Assembly (NCBI GenBank): GCA_020080175.1
Contig: JAGHQL010000008.1
Location: forward strand, 184,624-248,623
Reading direction: 5' to 3'
Length of the DNA: 64,000 nt
From: Glutinoglossum americanum
Lineage: Eukaryota > Ascomycota > Geoglossomycetes > Geoglossales > Geoglossaceae
The first letter of the stretch is position 1. Each line of letters begins with the position of its first letter. The translations under genes and the position numbers were made by a program. The notes under the pieces were generated by a model. That model saw nothing but the letters and a program-made list of their open reading frames with translations. It searched no databases and was not told where the DNA came from. Below are positions 1 through 14,247 of this stretch, piece after piece.

Positions 1-901
1 AATACCACAATGCCGAAAACGCTTGCCGCGCTCCCGAGCAACCAATATGCGACAACTTTTTTGTTTGTCTCCGGGAAGAATTTACTGGATGTAGCCCCGC
101 CAATCGTCTTGCTTAAATTTTTCAGCGGAGAGGAAACTTTGCTGACCAAATTTGAGGTATTTGTGCTATTAAAGCGTATCAAGCTTGGTGAAGTGGGCCG
201 GCCAAAGAGCCTTGCCGGTCCAGAAAGCCTTGCGGTTATCCGACGGGGAAGTAATTGCGCCTTCTGAAAGCACTGACAGCACGTAAAGAATTCATAAGAC
301 AGACGAGGAGCTGCTCGCTGTAGAGCCGGCAAGGCTGTGCGAAGGAGAGGCATTTTCGGGGATATAAGTCATCGATTTGGTATCAGGCTTTGTCGACGGG
401 GCACTATTTTAGGTCGATGATCTGATTAGAAGCACGGACCACTACCTAATCAGGAACCCGGCTGGACCCCGCGCTGTTTCAAGTGCTCACGTTCGCTTCG
501 ACCTGGATGGGCAACGCCGCACTAAATACTCTACTCAAGAGTGAGAGATCCATGACGGATTGCAGCGATACAGATTAATACTCGTGGTTATATAGGCACC
601 TGTTCTTTTGTTTGGTGAGTTGATGATATGTCCTGCTGTCATTGCGAGACCCTTTGGATCACGCCGTTAACACGGGAGAATGATGGTTTTAGACCCCAAC
701 CCCAATAACCCCCGTTCCCGCGATGCCAAGTAAGATACGAAGCTGACTTGGCCCAGCCCACGTCTTAATCTTAGCTATCCCAATCCCTGAGTGAGAGCCT
801 CAAATTGAAGAACCTGTTATTCGTTGCTCTGATCTATATATGATCGATAGCAGAGCCCTCTGAAGAACCGAACTGATAGCCCATCCCCGTCCTCTTATCC
901 G
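1..901. other. Intergenic/upstream region, no gene recognised
   Basis: No coding segment here resembles a known protein. An open frame at 10-267 (85 codons) has no recognisable motif or splice context, so it is left unassigned. A TATATAT string at 835-841, about 60 bases before the ATG of the BTB gene, is a possible core promoter element but is not proof of one. Confidence 0.4.
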
Positions 902-3809
902 ATGGAGAATTCTGGCTCCGAAGAGGCCAATCCAGTGCAAGGCCTCCACAGTTTGGCCTCAGCTTTTGCTCCTCTAGGCCCAAACGCCCCACCTTCAGTA
1001 CCCTACTTCGCAACAGCGGCTGGCGAAGGCCCGGGTACTACTTCGACTCAGCCAACACTCTTTAACACTCCCAATCGCTCAATCTTCCTTTCGGGCCCCC
1101 CAACGTCGTCTCTGTCGGCCAACACAGCTCAGGCCTCAATGACGGCAACATCTCCCTCTAGTTCCTCGCGTCCGCTGTCTGCTCTCACCACCCCCTTGTC
1201 GGGTTCTAGGCGATCCACCTATATCAACAATGGGACTTCTTCCGCGCCAACGAGAAGCAGACGCGCCCCTAGTGCGGAGAAGGATGTGGATGATCCGTCT
1301 TTGACAGTGGCCGACACGCCAGATATAGCAGAGCGAAGGGTGAGCTCCACCCCAAATGCCCTATCAAGGCTATTCGCAACTTCCGGGTCTTCTGCTTCGA
1401 TGGTTAGCCAGAACCGGATGTCGAGTATATCAACCTACACTAGTGGTAATGTCTAACCACATCCCGTATCGTGTTGAAGGCCAACTAACATGAGATAGCT
1501 CCTACCGAACCATCGCCCCTTCCACACCACCTTTACACTCGAGGTTTCGTCGATGGCCGCCATTCAGACATTTCTATCCACGCGTTTAATACAACCTACT
1601 GCCTTCACCGGCTCCTACTCGATCGTTCGCCATTCTTCTCGTCTGCGTTCTCCGAGCCCTGGTTCGAGAGCTCCGCGAAAGAGATAACACTCCACCCTGA
1701 GGACATTGATCCAAACATAACGCAAGCTGCGTTTGAACTAGCTCTGAAGCGCCTCTATGGATCAAGCGTATCAGAGGAGGAGGATAAAGAGGCTTTGGGC
1801 TTACTCGCTACAGGGTGCTGGCTTGAAATGTCAGATCTTGTGGACTCGTGTGTAGAATCATTATTACGACAGATGTCCACCGCTACATTAGCGTCAACCA
1901 TTAGAGTAGTCACTGGTAGTTATTATGGTACAGCTGGTGTGAGAATCCTAACATCCGCGAAAGCAATGCTTTGTAGAGATGGATGGAAGATGCCTCTAGG
2001 GTACTGGGACGGCATACCGGGCGATGTAATCCGCGAGGTAATCGGAGGAGATGGATTCTTTGTACCTGATGAGTGGGAAAGATGGGGTCTTGCTAGACGG
2101 GTGTACAACAGAAGGCTTGAAGCTTTGGCCGGAGGCGCGGGCACCGCCGAGACAAAACCCCAGGGCAAAGCAAGTTCAGTGCTAGGGAAAGAAAGACCAC
2201 CATCACCTACAACACCAAAGGATAGAGAGACCGATATATATTCTCACCCAGATATCCAACAGCTTTCAATTCTCTTAAACGAGGGCATCCACTACGTTCA
2301 CATGAGCTTCGAGCAACTGCAGCATGTTCGAGCATCAAGGGATACTTTTATCCGCCACCACGTCTCTGAATCGGTTGCCACTAATGCGGTGTGGATGTCA
2401 TTGGAACTAAAACAAAAGGTTATCAATGCTAAGGAGGAAGATGTCGAACTTGGCTTGAAGCTGCTTGCTGATCAAACTAATGAACGCCGAGATGATGCTG
2501 GCTGCGATGACATAACTGGACGTACATCCGGTGATGACACTCGTTCTGATGGTGATAGGGAGAGCTGGTCTGACACCGAAGAGGATTTCGATGACTCTGG
2601 ACCGTACCGCTGGGACGGCACGGGTTTGCCTAGGAAGTTCTGGATACCAAGTGCCGACTCAACTACTATTCTAGGCGATAGCGGTGACCCCAATGACCTT
2701 TTATCCTCCGCGTTGCGTCACCAGAGAATTGCGGCTTCTAAGGACTCAAAAACGGCTCGGGCTTCACGCAAGCCAACAACCGAATCTCCCCCACCACGTT
2801 ACTACACCCAATACCCTCCATTCCGATTCTCTGCCGAATTTCCGAACCCTGGCCTTCTCAAGGAAAATAAACGTGTCTTCAGTAAGCAAGACTTACGCTT
2901 CGTTAGTTTTAAGATACCTTCCCGCTGACTTTATATCAGGCCGTACGTTGTGGTACGCAGGTTCTCTATGGAAAATCTACATTCAAAAGGTGCGGTCGAG
3001 TAAGGGTGCCTCGCGGGGCTCCGGGGGGATGCAGTTGGGTATATACCTTCATAGAGCTAGGGAGCGAAAGGGAGGAGATGAGGTCCATAGCGGGACAGGT
3101 ATTATTGCAACACCCGGGCAGGGTACCGTAGATGAAAGAACTGCAAATTGGGAGAACGATGCGCGCGGGACGTGGAGAGCGGCTCTTGAGAGGAGAGGGG
3201 GTAGACAGCAGGGCGAAGATCTGGAGGAGGAGAGCAGTGGTTCTGGAGGTGACTCCAATCCCACCCTCCTTTCAGATCTAACGACTACTCCTGGCACAGT
3301 ATCAATGGGTTTCAACGGCTTGCTGGGCCGCGATGCCACAAGACATCTTCGGAAAGCATCACAGACTGCTACTCTCACCCTTTCGAGTATTCCAGACAGT
3401 GCTTATGGAACCAACACTGGAGTATGGAATGCAGAAAGTTGGGATGCGGAAGACGACCTTCCGGACCTCCCCCCATTCTCGGCAACTATGCCCCCGTATA
3501 CGGACGGGAGGCCGAACATCCAGACCTACTTCAAGATTTATTCACCCAGTAAGGGGGGACGGATGCTAAGTGTTTATGAAAGTGCACCGGATGGTTTCAA
3601 TTTTAGCCAGAGTTGGGTAAATATTCTCCTTTTGCTTCATTCTGCCCATTGTAGCTATGCGTCTATAAGATCTACTGACGATAGTCGTGCAGGGCTGGAA
3701 GAGCAGCACGCTCATCCTCGATGAAGATGCCGTTGACCGTGCAGAGAAGGCCTCTAAAGGGAAGGATACTGGACGGTTGAGGTTTATGGTCGTGCTTGGA
3801 AACGTATAG
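902..3809 (+). CDS. BTB/POZ domain protein
   Basis: Four exons (902-1445, 1499-2881, 2940-3616, 3693-3809) give about 906 residues. Residues ~1-180 are Ser/Thr/Pro-rich and look disordered. A BTB/POZ fold follows at ~190-290 (seen: 'FVDGRHSDISIHAFN', then 'LHRLLLDRSPFFSSAF', and an acidic-hydrophobic end). BTB domains mediate dimerisation or cullin-3 adaptor contacts; the role of this protein is not known. The middle is acidic and low in complexity, and the end of exon 3 plus exon 4 ('WKSSTLILDEDAV', 'LRFMVVLGNV') resembles the C-terminus I recall for fungal BTB relatives, which supports the stop at 3807-3809. The reading frame changes at each intron and is restored exactly by the GT-AG junctions. 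The start is the first ATG of exon 1. A further 3' exon cannot be fully excluded. Confidence 0.85.
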
Positions 3810-4221
3810 TGCCAACGTAATGCGCTGATAAATTAGCATGCGATATGGGTTTTACTTTTCTTCTATCCTAGCGTGCCTGTTTTTAGACTCTGCATTGATG
3901 AGGCGCCCCGCTTGCGTTTCTCCCAGAAACCTCCTGGTGAACTACAGTTTGGGAATTTCGGGGAATTTTGGCACTCATCCATATCTGACCATCGGCCGGT
4001 TAACAGGGCGTACTTTAAACGTTATGGAAGGAAGGTCGTGAATCAGCATTTGTATCCAAATGTCGGTCATAATTCTTGAGCTTTAAAAATACACCGGGTA
4101 TCCTAGAAGATATCAGCCCGATGAAACCGGTGATCTAAGCGCATTCCAGTGGGAGATCAAGGGTTGACTCTGCAGCATAGAGATCGCCTGGAACACCTAG
4201 ATGTGTAATTGCTTCCGTAGA

Positions 4222-4247
4222 CGGTGGAAAAAATATGGTTTCCACCG
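4222..4247. repeat. Perfect inverted repeat (hairpin)
   Basis: CGGTGGAAA at 4222-4230 is the exact reverse complement of TTTCCACCG at 4239-4247, with an 8-base loop. It lies in intergenic DNA between two same-strand genes. No flanking direct repeat or mobile element was seen. Confidence 0.7.
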
Positions 4248-4474
4248 CAATTTTCAGAGCCTTGCTCGGCATCGGGTTTCACTTGTATCGGGAGGGGAGG
4301 TTTCTCGAGAGCCGATCGCTTGTGTCGGCCGCCCGGTCCACGCGGCAGTTCTTGTCCACAACCATGTTGCTATCAACGCCCACAGCACACTAAGAATAGC
4401 TGCTGCAAGTTTGAGGGTGAGAGCGAGGATGAGAACGTGGGTGAGGAGTTTGGAGTGTTTTTGTGATATGCATC

Positions 4475-4528
4475 ATACGGAGTACGGAGTAATTATTGTA
4501 CCGAGTAATTACGAGTACCAGTACGAGT
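4475..4528. repeat. Cluster of TACGGAGTA/TACCGAGTA-like words
   Basis: Overlapping copies of TACGGAGTA, TACCGAGTA and GTACGAGT occur within about 54 bases. Short, near-palindromic words of this type are common in ascomycete intergenic DNA. No function can be read from the sequence. Confidence 0.5.
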
Positions 4529-5198
4529 GCTGTTAGCCACACAAATCTCACAGTCAATAATCGCCTCGCCGTGCTGTGCGACTCGGCGCGGTTCGTCGTC
4601 AGCCACTCCCGTCATAAGAAGGCGCACAATCAGCCTGTGTAAGCTAGAGGAGGAAGGAATTACGGGATGACTTGTCAATGTTACCAGAAGACCTGGGAAA
4701 TTATCGTTACTCGAGTTGTTCGAGTTTTGTGGTTGCCAGCGCAAGGTTCAGACATGGCTCACTCATGGGGTCCATGCAACGACCTGGAGTGCCCTGGACA
4801 CTTGCAGTTGGTCGGTTTCTGAGCGACTTAGATACCGAAGGCCCTGCCGTTTTTGCCCTTGCGACATTGCTTTTTGTTTATGTCCAGCGAATTTGCGACT
4901 AACCGTCGGCTCAAGTCTCAGCTGTGAAAGAGACACAAAACGAGCAATAGACGCGACGTTTAGTGACTGAACGAGTGAGAGAGTGAATGAGGCTTTGTTG
5001 GAATAGTGGCGTGGGGCAATCGAATTAAGCGGGCTTGCGGCAAGTACGCAGCAAGCACTCCTCCCTCACCGAAATCATCGACCGGAACCAGCAACGCGGT
5101 TCCCGGTACTCTTTTTCTCGAGCCGTCCTGGAGCATTCCTAATCGATTCAATTTAAAGCGGACCGAGACTGTTCCATACTTGTGGCTGAAACTGGAAG

Positions 5199-8099
5199 AT
5201 GACTGACCCGTCAAGCGCCTCCAGCCAGAAACATCGCCGACGAATCACCAAGCCCCCTCCGCCAAAGCCCAGCGGTGCCTACCCAGAGGTGTCCAGGGAA
5301 CGTTCTCTCAAAAGTTCTCGCAGCTCTGGCTCAATTCAACGGACCCCCTCTGCCCCTGTCTATCCGCGATCGTACGGTACGGCGAGCGGCAGTAGCCTCA
5401 GCCACCAGCGCACCACAACCTCGCCCAATCCCGCCGCATACGCCTCGTCAAGCTCTTCACTTGATCGCCAGAACTCAAAGCCATCGCCCATACTCGCCGG
5501 CACAGAATTTAGCGCACAATCAGGACCCCCGGCAAGCTACAAGCCACAATACCGTTACTCCCCTCCGGAACGTGAGCTGGTCGAGAACGGCTACGACGAA
5601 GTGATTGGCTCCGCACCAGACGGCGGGGGTCTGATGGCGTACGACTCTTCGAAAGGCACAAGCTATCAAAATCCTCTCCGACACCCTCCACCCTCTGGTG
5701 TCATTCAACCTCCTGCTGATTCATACAACATGACACCTGCGTTGAGGCAATCAGCAAGTTTTTCTGCTATTGACAGGCGGCCAATGGAGACTAGTCCGCC
5801 GCGTCAGGAGCCCGCGGCTATCGATGTTAAACGATACTCCGACGATGGAAAGGACAAGTCCGTTCAGAAAAAGAAGGGCGGATTTTCGAGTTTTGTGAAT
5901 AGCATGCTTGGGTCTCCGCGAAGGATTAACATCTCAGCACCTGAAAACCCTGTTCACGTTACGCACGTTGGGTACGACAATGAAACCGGCCAATTCACTG
6001 TACGAGAACCAAATGATATTTCTACTCGACGTAAGCTAATGCGATAGCAGGGCCTTCCGAAGGAATGGCAGCGAACGTTGGAGGAGAGCGGCATATCGAA
6101 GAAAGAACAGGAACAAAACCCGCAGACTATTATGGACATCATGACATTCTACAAGAACAACACTGAAGGCAAAGAGGACGATGGTGTATGGAAAAAGTTT
6201 GACCATGCGAGAGCGCAGGAGATACAACAGCATCAGCTCCTCCCGCGAATGCCGATTAGTCCTGGCCCTATATCTCCAGCATACTCATCAATAAATCCCA
6301 TGGCAAGCCCACCAGCGAGCCCGCGGTTCCCGCCAGATCATGAGAACAGCTTTGAGAATCCCCGTCGGCCTCCTCCAATTCCCCCAACTAGCAACCGCCA
6401 GCAGGGACCACTCTCGCCTAGCCTAACTCGAGAGGTCCTTATTCCAAATCGGCCTGCCCCTCGGCCTCCCGGTGTGCCTGCTGCCTCTCCGCGCGATATC
6501 GTTCCTGCTCGTGCTGCACCTGCACCGCCAACGTCGGCAAAAGAACCACCGGCCATCCAGGGCCGATTACCTGATGATCTACCCGCGGTGGCATATATTC
6601 CTCCCACACCACCGGCTCACACTCCTGCACAAGGGAACCTGACGCCTACTTCATCGACGGACGAGCAACGGAGTAGATCGAACTCAAAAAGTAATGGCGC
6701 CGGACCCATTCATTCGCCCCAGCAACCCCAGATGCGAGAACTGGGCTCTTCGCAGGTTGCCCCGCATATCATTGGTCAGCCACTTCAGTCGCCGCAGAAG
6801 ATGTATCAGCAACAGCAAGAACAAGCGGCGTTTCAAGCGCAGCAAACAGTTGCCAAGCAGCACCTTGAACGAAGTCAGAGCCAGCGAATCCAGCAATCTC
6901 AACCAAACCAATCAACGACTGGACAACAGTTTGTGCAGATAGATCCGCACGGCGCCTCCCAACAGTCTCAGCAGGCGCGCGTTGGTCCTGCCCCCCGACC
7001 ACGACAGCGGACGCGACAAAGCAATGGGTTTGATATCGTTGGGCGCCTGAATGCCATCTGCACCAACGCGGACCCTACTAAGCGATACCGAAGTCTTAAT
7101 AAGATCGGCCAGGGCGCGTCGGGTGGTGTCTACACCGCATACGAAGTTGGCACGAATCGATGTGTCGCAATAAAACAGATGAATCTAGAGCAGCAGCCGA
7201 AAAAGGATCTTATCATCAATGAGATTCTGGTGATGAAGGATAGCAAACACAAGAACATCGTCAATTTCATGGACAGTTTTCTCTATAGAGGCGATTTGTG
7301 GGTCGTGATGGAATATATGGAAGGGGGTAGTTTGACTGACGTTGTTACCTTTAACGTAATGACGGAGGGGCAGATTGCTGCTGTCTGTAGAGAGGTAAGC
7401 CGCTAGCAAGATTATAGTAAACTCTGTTAACAATGCAGCAGACGCTCTCAGGACTGCAGCATTTGCACTCCAAAGGAGTCATTCATCGCGATATCAAATC
7501 AGATAACATTTTACTCTCGCTTGAGGGCCATATCAAATTGAGTATATGCCCCTTGGCCACTCTATCCGTTCCATTCTCTAACAGTGTATAAGCCGACTTC
7601 GGATTCTGCGCTCAAATAAATGAAAACCAGAACAAACGGACGACCATGGTCGGCACACCGTACTGGATGGCGCCAGAAGTGGTAACGCGGAAAGAGTATG
7701 GCCGCAAAGTCGATATCTGGAGCTTAGGCATCATGGCTATAGAGATGATTGAGGGTGAACCCCCGTATCTCACCGAGTCGCCTCTTCGAGCCCTCTACCT
7801 GATTGCGACCAACGGCACTCCTATACTCAAGGAACCGGAAGCCTTAACTACAGTTTTCAGGAATTGGCTGAGCTTTGCTTTGAAGGTCGATCCAGAGAAG
7901 AGAGCATCCGCACATGACTTACTCAGCGTATGTTTGAAGTCACTCTGTCGTTTTTTAATTGGATTTTTGTTATCTATACATATACTGACTATCTCAGCAC
8001 CCTTTCATGCAATGCGCTGAACAGCTTATCAGTTTGGCTCCGTTGGTAAGAGCCGCCCGAACTGCTCGCCATATGGAGCGCCAAAACAAGAACACTTGA
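5199..8099 (+). CDS. STE20: PAK-family serine/threonine kinase Ste20
   Basis: Five exons (5199-5999, 6051-7394, 7442-7541, 7593-7927, 7998-8099) encode about 893 residues. The order is a disordered Ser/Pro N-terminus, a CRIB/p21-binding domain at ~245-300 ('[16 protein letters not shown]', joined across intron 1 to '[17 protein letters not shown]'), a Pro- and Gln-rich linker, and a kinase domain at ~612-863. Kinase motifs seen are the glycine loop '[10 protein letters not shown]', 'VAIKQM', catalytic '[11 protein letters not shown]', 'DFGFCAQI' and '[11 protein letters not shown]'. There is no PH domain, which separates it from Cla4/Chm1 PAKs and favours Ste20. In fungi Ste20 is activated by GTP-bound Cdc42 and phosphorylates MAPKKKs such as Ste11, acting in mating, invasive growth and polarity. 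The start ATG is followed by the 'PSAP.YPR' type N-terminus I recall for Ste20 orthologues. Confidence 0.93.
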
Positions 8100-9082
8100 C
8101 TTATGCTTCCCCACCAACCCAAACCAAGTGTTTCCTCCTTACTGCTCTTTTCCTTATTTAATCAACTCGAATAGGGAGGCCTTGAAGGGTTCATATTGTC
8201 TCAAGATACTTCAATTATCTCTATGAGAAAATTGCTCTGGGCGAGGCGTTCTGGCCGTGGTTCGTTTCGGGTTATAATTTTCTCTGGATCCTGCAAATCT
8301 TAAACTTCATCGTGAATGGGGAGCCTGCGAATTCTCTGTTTTTGGGAGCATCTGTCTTTCGCAATCAGGATATTCATCGAGATGCCGAGAAAGCGATTTT
8401 GATGCTCTTTCCGTGTGTTTGAGGTCGCTTGCCTGTTCTCCATGATTGTGCATTTCGGGGTAAACGCCTTCATCTTGTCCATTTCACACACCAACTTATA
8501 CACCAGGTTTTGTGGTGCGATGACAGCGAAGAGGTTTATGCTAGCCCGAACCCTAGTTTCTACTCGAATGTTTAGTTTCCATGGCTGGAACGCAGAATCT
8601 GAAGACAGCGAATGTCCTGTTGTTAGTCTCTTGCTGGCATGTACTTCCCTTCACAAGGAGGGGAGGCGGATAGCTTCCGAGGAGTTTTGTACCTATCTTG
8701 ATGGTCATCTAAGCGATTTCGAACAACTACCTAGGTAGGCTTAACGATATAGACTGGAAATGGGAGAATGAGAGAAAGCGATAGGAGGAGTTAAAAACCC
8801 CCCCCCCCAAAAAAAAAGGGCACCAAATTTTATCGTTTGCTTACTGAGCTTCGTGAGCTTGTGGAAACGTATTCGTCATGCGTGACGTTGCCTAACTACC
8901 CATGCTGTTACATCTTTTCTTTCTCATAGCCCTACTCGGAACATAAGCTGAGCCTCAGCGGCTTCCACCGAGCCTAATATTCACTTGCGCCGTCTGCTCA
9001 CCCCACTCACCTCCCCTCTCAACTACTCCTCTCTAGGATTACTCGTTTAGAACACCGCACAGGCCCAGGTTTATTATTCATC
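8100..9082. other. Intergenic region between STE20 and HSE1
   Basis: No supportable gene. An open frame at 8415-8738 has no motif. A C11A9 homopolymer junction lies at about 8798-8817. The right part should hold the HSE1 promoter. Confidence 0.5.
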
Positions 9083-11564
<2,482 letters not shown>

Positions 11565-13146
11565 GAAGGGATAGCTCTCGGTAGCGAGAATGTTCCTTTC
11601 CCTTCCGTGATGGGAGGTTCTCCCGTCCATAATGCTTGACATATCCTAACGCAGCTCTGCCGACGTATGGAAGAGGAAGCAAGAAGAAAAATGGAATAAC
11701 TTTTGATGGCGAGGGTTGTTATTAGGTTTTTGGGCTGGTTGTTTTATTGCGGGATGCACCGTCCATGGGGCCCAGATATATCTCGGCGTAGCTTCGCTTC
11801 TATGGCATGGATGTATGTATACGTGGCACTTACGTTTTCCTAGTCTCCGATCACCTGTTTGATATTTTGCCCTTGCGCAGGTGCAGGCTGTTGTTACCCC
11901 CCCTACCTTTTCAACCCATATTCACACGAATTTCAGAGCAAAATGCCTCCGCCTGTTTATTGTGTATTATATAATCACTATTTCCCTAACCTTACACACC
12001 GCCTCCACGAGAAGAGGTTTTCAATTGGGTGTTTTTTTTCCCCCTGCGACTTCTTTTGTGGCTGAGATGAGATGCTACAAAGGAAAAATTAAATGGCTGA
12101 GAAATTATTTGCTAGTTCCCTCATACGCTAATAGAGAGGCTATTTATAAGGTTCCCATCAGATAAGTCGAGCCATGGAGGAAGGATCGAGGCCTAGTAAA
12201 GATTCACAACAAAATGGTGTCACTGCAACGGCCATAGACCTAGTTATAGCAGCAACCAGAGTTAACCCCCATAACGCATCCGGACCCATGGGGGATACCT
12301 AAAGAGCGCGGGGCCGTCAGTCAGTTCAAGCTGGTTCCAGGAGGTGTGTTCGAGAAATTTCAAGCTAAAGCTCACAAGGAATATTTACAGCGACAGACGA
12401 ACAGCGGGACGAATTTAACGGTGAGAAGGAAAAACGGCAAACGAGTTGCCCAACGGCGTTTCTGGACGGCTTTCTCTTAAGATATGGCGGGTGTCCGGGT
12501 GCCTCACGTTGATCGATTAGGGCGTAACCCCAAACCCCGCCTAACCCACAGGGTTGAGACCTAAACTCCCCCCTCAATACGATGCAGCGCTCTAATTTGG
12601 CTTTCATAGTATCTCTGGGTGAATGGGTGGATGCGTGCGGGTTGATATCAAGTACGGAATTTATAACGGTGGGGTAATGCTGATTGAATTTGAATTGACC
12701 CATCCGTCGATCCGTTAATTCCTAGGCACAAAGTGAATTACTCGCGTTACCTGCATAACAACGACGCCGAGGGGCTTGTTTGAGAGTGCATGTGGGAAGC
12801 ACGATCACTATTTCTGGGAGAATAAGTGTTCATCTCTAAAAGCGCATGAGGGTAGGTGCTTGAAAAGGGGCTAAACAAGGAGATCTAGTGGGTTGGTAAA
12901 CGTTTCCGGGAAGCGATTTCTCCTCTTCTCTTCTCCATACTCTTTCCTTTCCGTGCGTGAATGCAGCTAACTCATCTATAGACTAGGGCTCAGTTCGATT
13001 CCCGTGAGCATCCGTGAACGCGGTGATAACCACACGCTCATATACACACACGAACGCGGCACAGGGACGAAGCAGCGCGTCGAAAAGCCCAGGGAAGGGG
13101 CGGATACGAATGCGAGTGAGCAATTGAGCAGACATCCAATAGAGAA
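11565..13146. other. Intergenic region downstream of HSE1
   Basis: No gene recognised. The left part is presumably HSE1 3'UTR. Open frames of 68-112 codons on both strands lack motifs, and a search by eye for tRNA T-arms found none with paired stems. Confidence 0.45.
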
Positions 13147-13211
13147 GTAAGTCACCGCCACATTTCTACAACCCAGACATCTCCACGCTAATCCTAACAA
13201 CTCACCCACAG
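13147..13211 (+). other. Probable 5'UTR intron of the small Cys/His gene
   Basis: A strong GTAAGT donor at 13147 is followed by CTAATCCTAAC branch-like sequence and a CACCCACAG acceptor ending at 13211, 22 bases before the ATG at 13234. It matches the intron style of the other genes and argues that the downstream small frame is transcribed. Confidence 0.6.
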
Positions 13212-13233
13212 CTTCACTCACCATCCAAGCACC

Positions 13234-13548
13234 ATGTGTAAAACTCGCACCTACCACTTCCCCTGCGCGCATACCAAAACCCTTCACACACCCTGCCCTC
13301 ACCCCATCACGCACCTCCGCCGCCGTAACCGCCGTCTGCACACCCTCCCGCCCATCTACTTCCAAGACGCCTGCCCCCAGTGCCAGCTAGAGCGAGAAAT
13401 CACCGGGTTTGAGGCTTGGCCCTTGGGTGGCGGGTTTGGAGTTAGGGGAAGAGGGTTCGCGACGAGGTGGAGGTGGAGGTTGAGGGTTTGGAGGGAGAAG
13501 CTGTTGGAGAGGTGGGGTGGGGTGGGTGCGCGAAGGGAGGGGAAATAA
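13234..13548 (+). CDS. Small Cys/His-containing protein, function unknown
   Basis: A single-exon frame of 104 residues. Cysteines and histidines are grouped at the N-terminus ('MCKTRTYHFPCAHTKTLH', 'CPHPITH') and around residues 48-51 ('DACPQCQLE'). This CxxC plus Cys/His arrangement suggests a small zinc-binding fold, similar to short uncharacterised proteins common in Pezizomycotina. The C-terminus is Gly/Arg/Trp-rich and less convincing. Support for a real gene comes from the probable 5'UTR intron ending 22 bases upstream and an AATAAA at 13602-13607 downstream. It converges with the cytochrome b5 gene. I do not recognise a named family, and the function is unknown. Confidence 0.55.
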   Translation: MCKTRTYHFPCAHTKTLHTPCPHPITHLRRRNRRLHTLPPIYFQDACPQCQLEREITGFEAWPLGGGFGVRGRGFATRWRWRLRVWREKLLERWGGVGARREGK

Positions 13549-13743
13549 GGACGGTATGAAACGAAGGGTGGGAGGGGAGCTTGTTGAGCTAATGGAATAA
13601 TAATAAAGGATGTGAATAAGGGGTCAACGAAGATCTCGTACCTATAAAAAGCCAGGTTCAGCCCAGTCCGATCCAGGGCGAGGGACCTCTTTCTTATTCT
13701 TATCCCAGAAACAGTCAGACCCGAAAAAAGTCAAGTGTCAAAA

Positions 13744-13776
<33 letters not shown>

Positions 13777-14247
13777 GCCGATGAATTAGAATCCCAGGAA
13801 TCTACAAGGATGAAACCCACACGAAGCAAGAAATGAAACTGAGAACACATCGATGAGGAATCTCTGTTCTATTGGTAAGGAAGACGACAGATAGGACCGT
13901 GGAGGAGGAATGAAAAGAAAATTTGCGAGGGAAGAAAAGCAGTAGTCGAAATTCTAGTTATCCGCCAGACCACCACAGGTATGCATGAAATTTACCGGGC
14001 GAAATCGTTTTTCGACCCGACCCGATCAAAGTTTTTTCCCTTGTAGACTCAACATCATGAACCCTCCTTCTTTCTCCCAGACGATCTTCGAGAAAATATC
14101 CCATCCACCCTTCATGAAGTACGCCCTTCTAGAAACAAAAGACCTCATCCATATCTTGGAATCCACGGCTCACCCCCCTATCATCCATTACAACATCCGC
14201 GTCCACCTCACAACACCATACTGCACTGTCATCGCTTAGGTGTCATA
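13549..14247. other. Intergenic region between convergent genes, with (AC)15
   Basis: This holds the 3' ends of two convergent genes. A microsatellite (AC)15 lies at 13745-13774. No further gene was recognised. Confidence 0.5.
13745..13774. repeat. (AC)15 microsatellite
   Basis: Uninterrupted AC dinucleotides over 30 bases in intergenic DNA. Confidence 0.95.

Larger units (their letters stand above)
3810..5198. other. Intergenic region between BTB gene and STE20
   Basis: About 1.4 kb without a supportable gene. Several open frames of 60-110 codons overlap on both strands and none has recognisable motifs or splice sites. It holds a perfect 9-bp inverted repeat (4222-4247) and a cluster of TACNGAGTA-like words (4475-4528). 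The right-hand part should contain the STE20 promoter. Confidence 0.5.

Noticed and set aside
8415-8738. 107-codon frame between STE20 and HSE1
   Set aside because: It starts at a non-specific position and lacks motifs or hydrophobic pattern beyond chance.
12960-13010. tRNA-like string AGTTCGATTCCCGTGAGC
   Set aside because: It resembles a T-loop, but the flanking 5-bp stem does not pair and no acceptor or anticodon arm is present. A similar string near 38465 (GGGTTCAATCTCC) fails in the same way.
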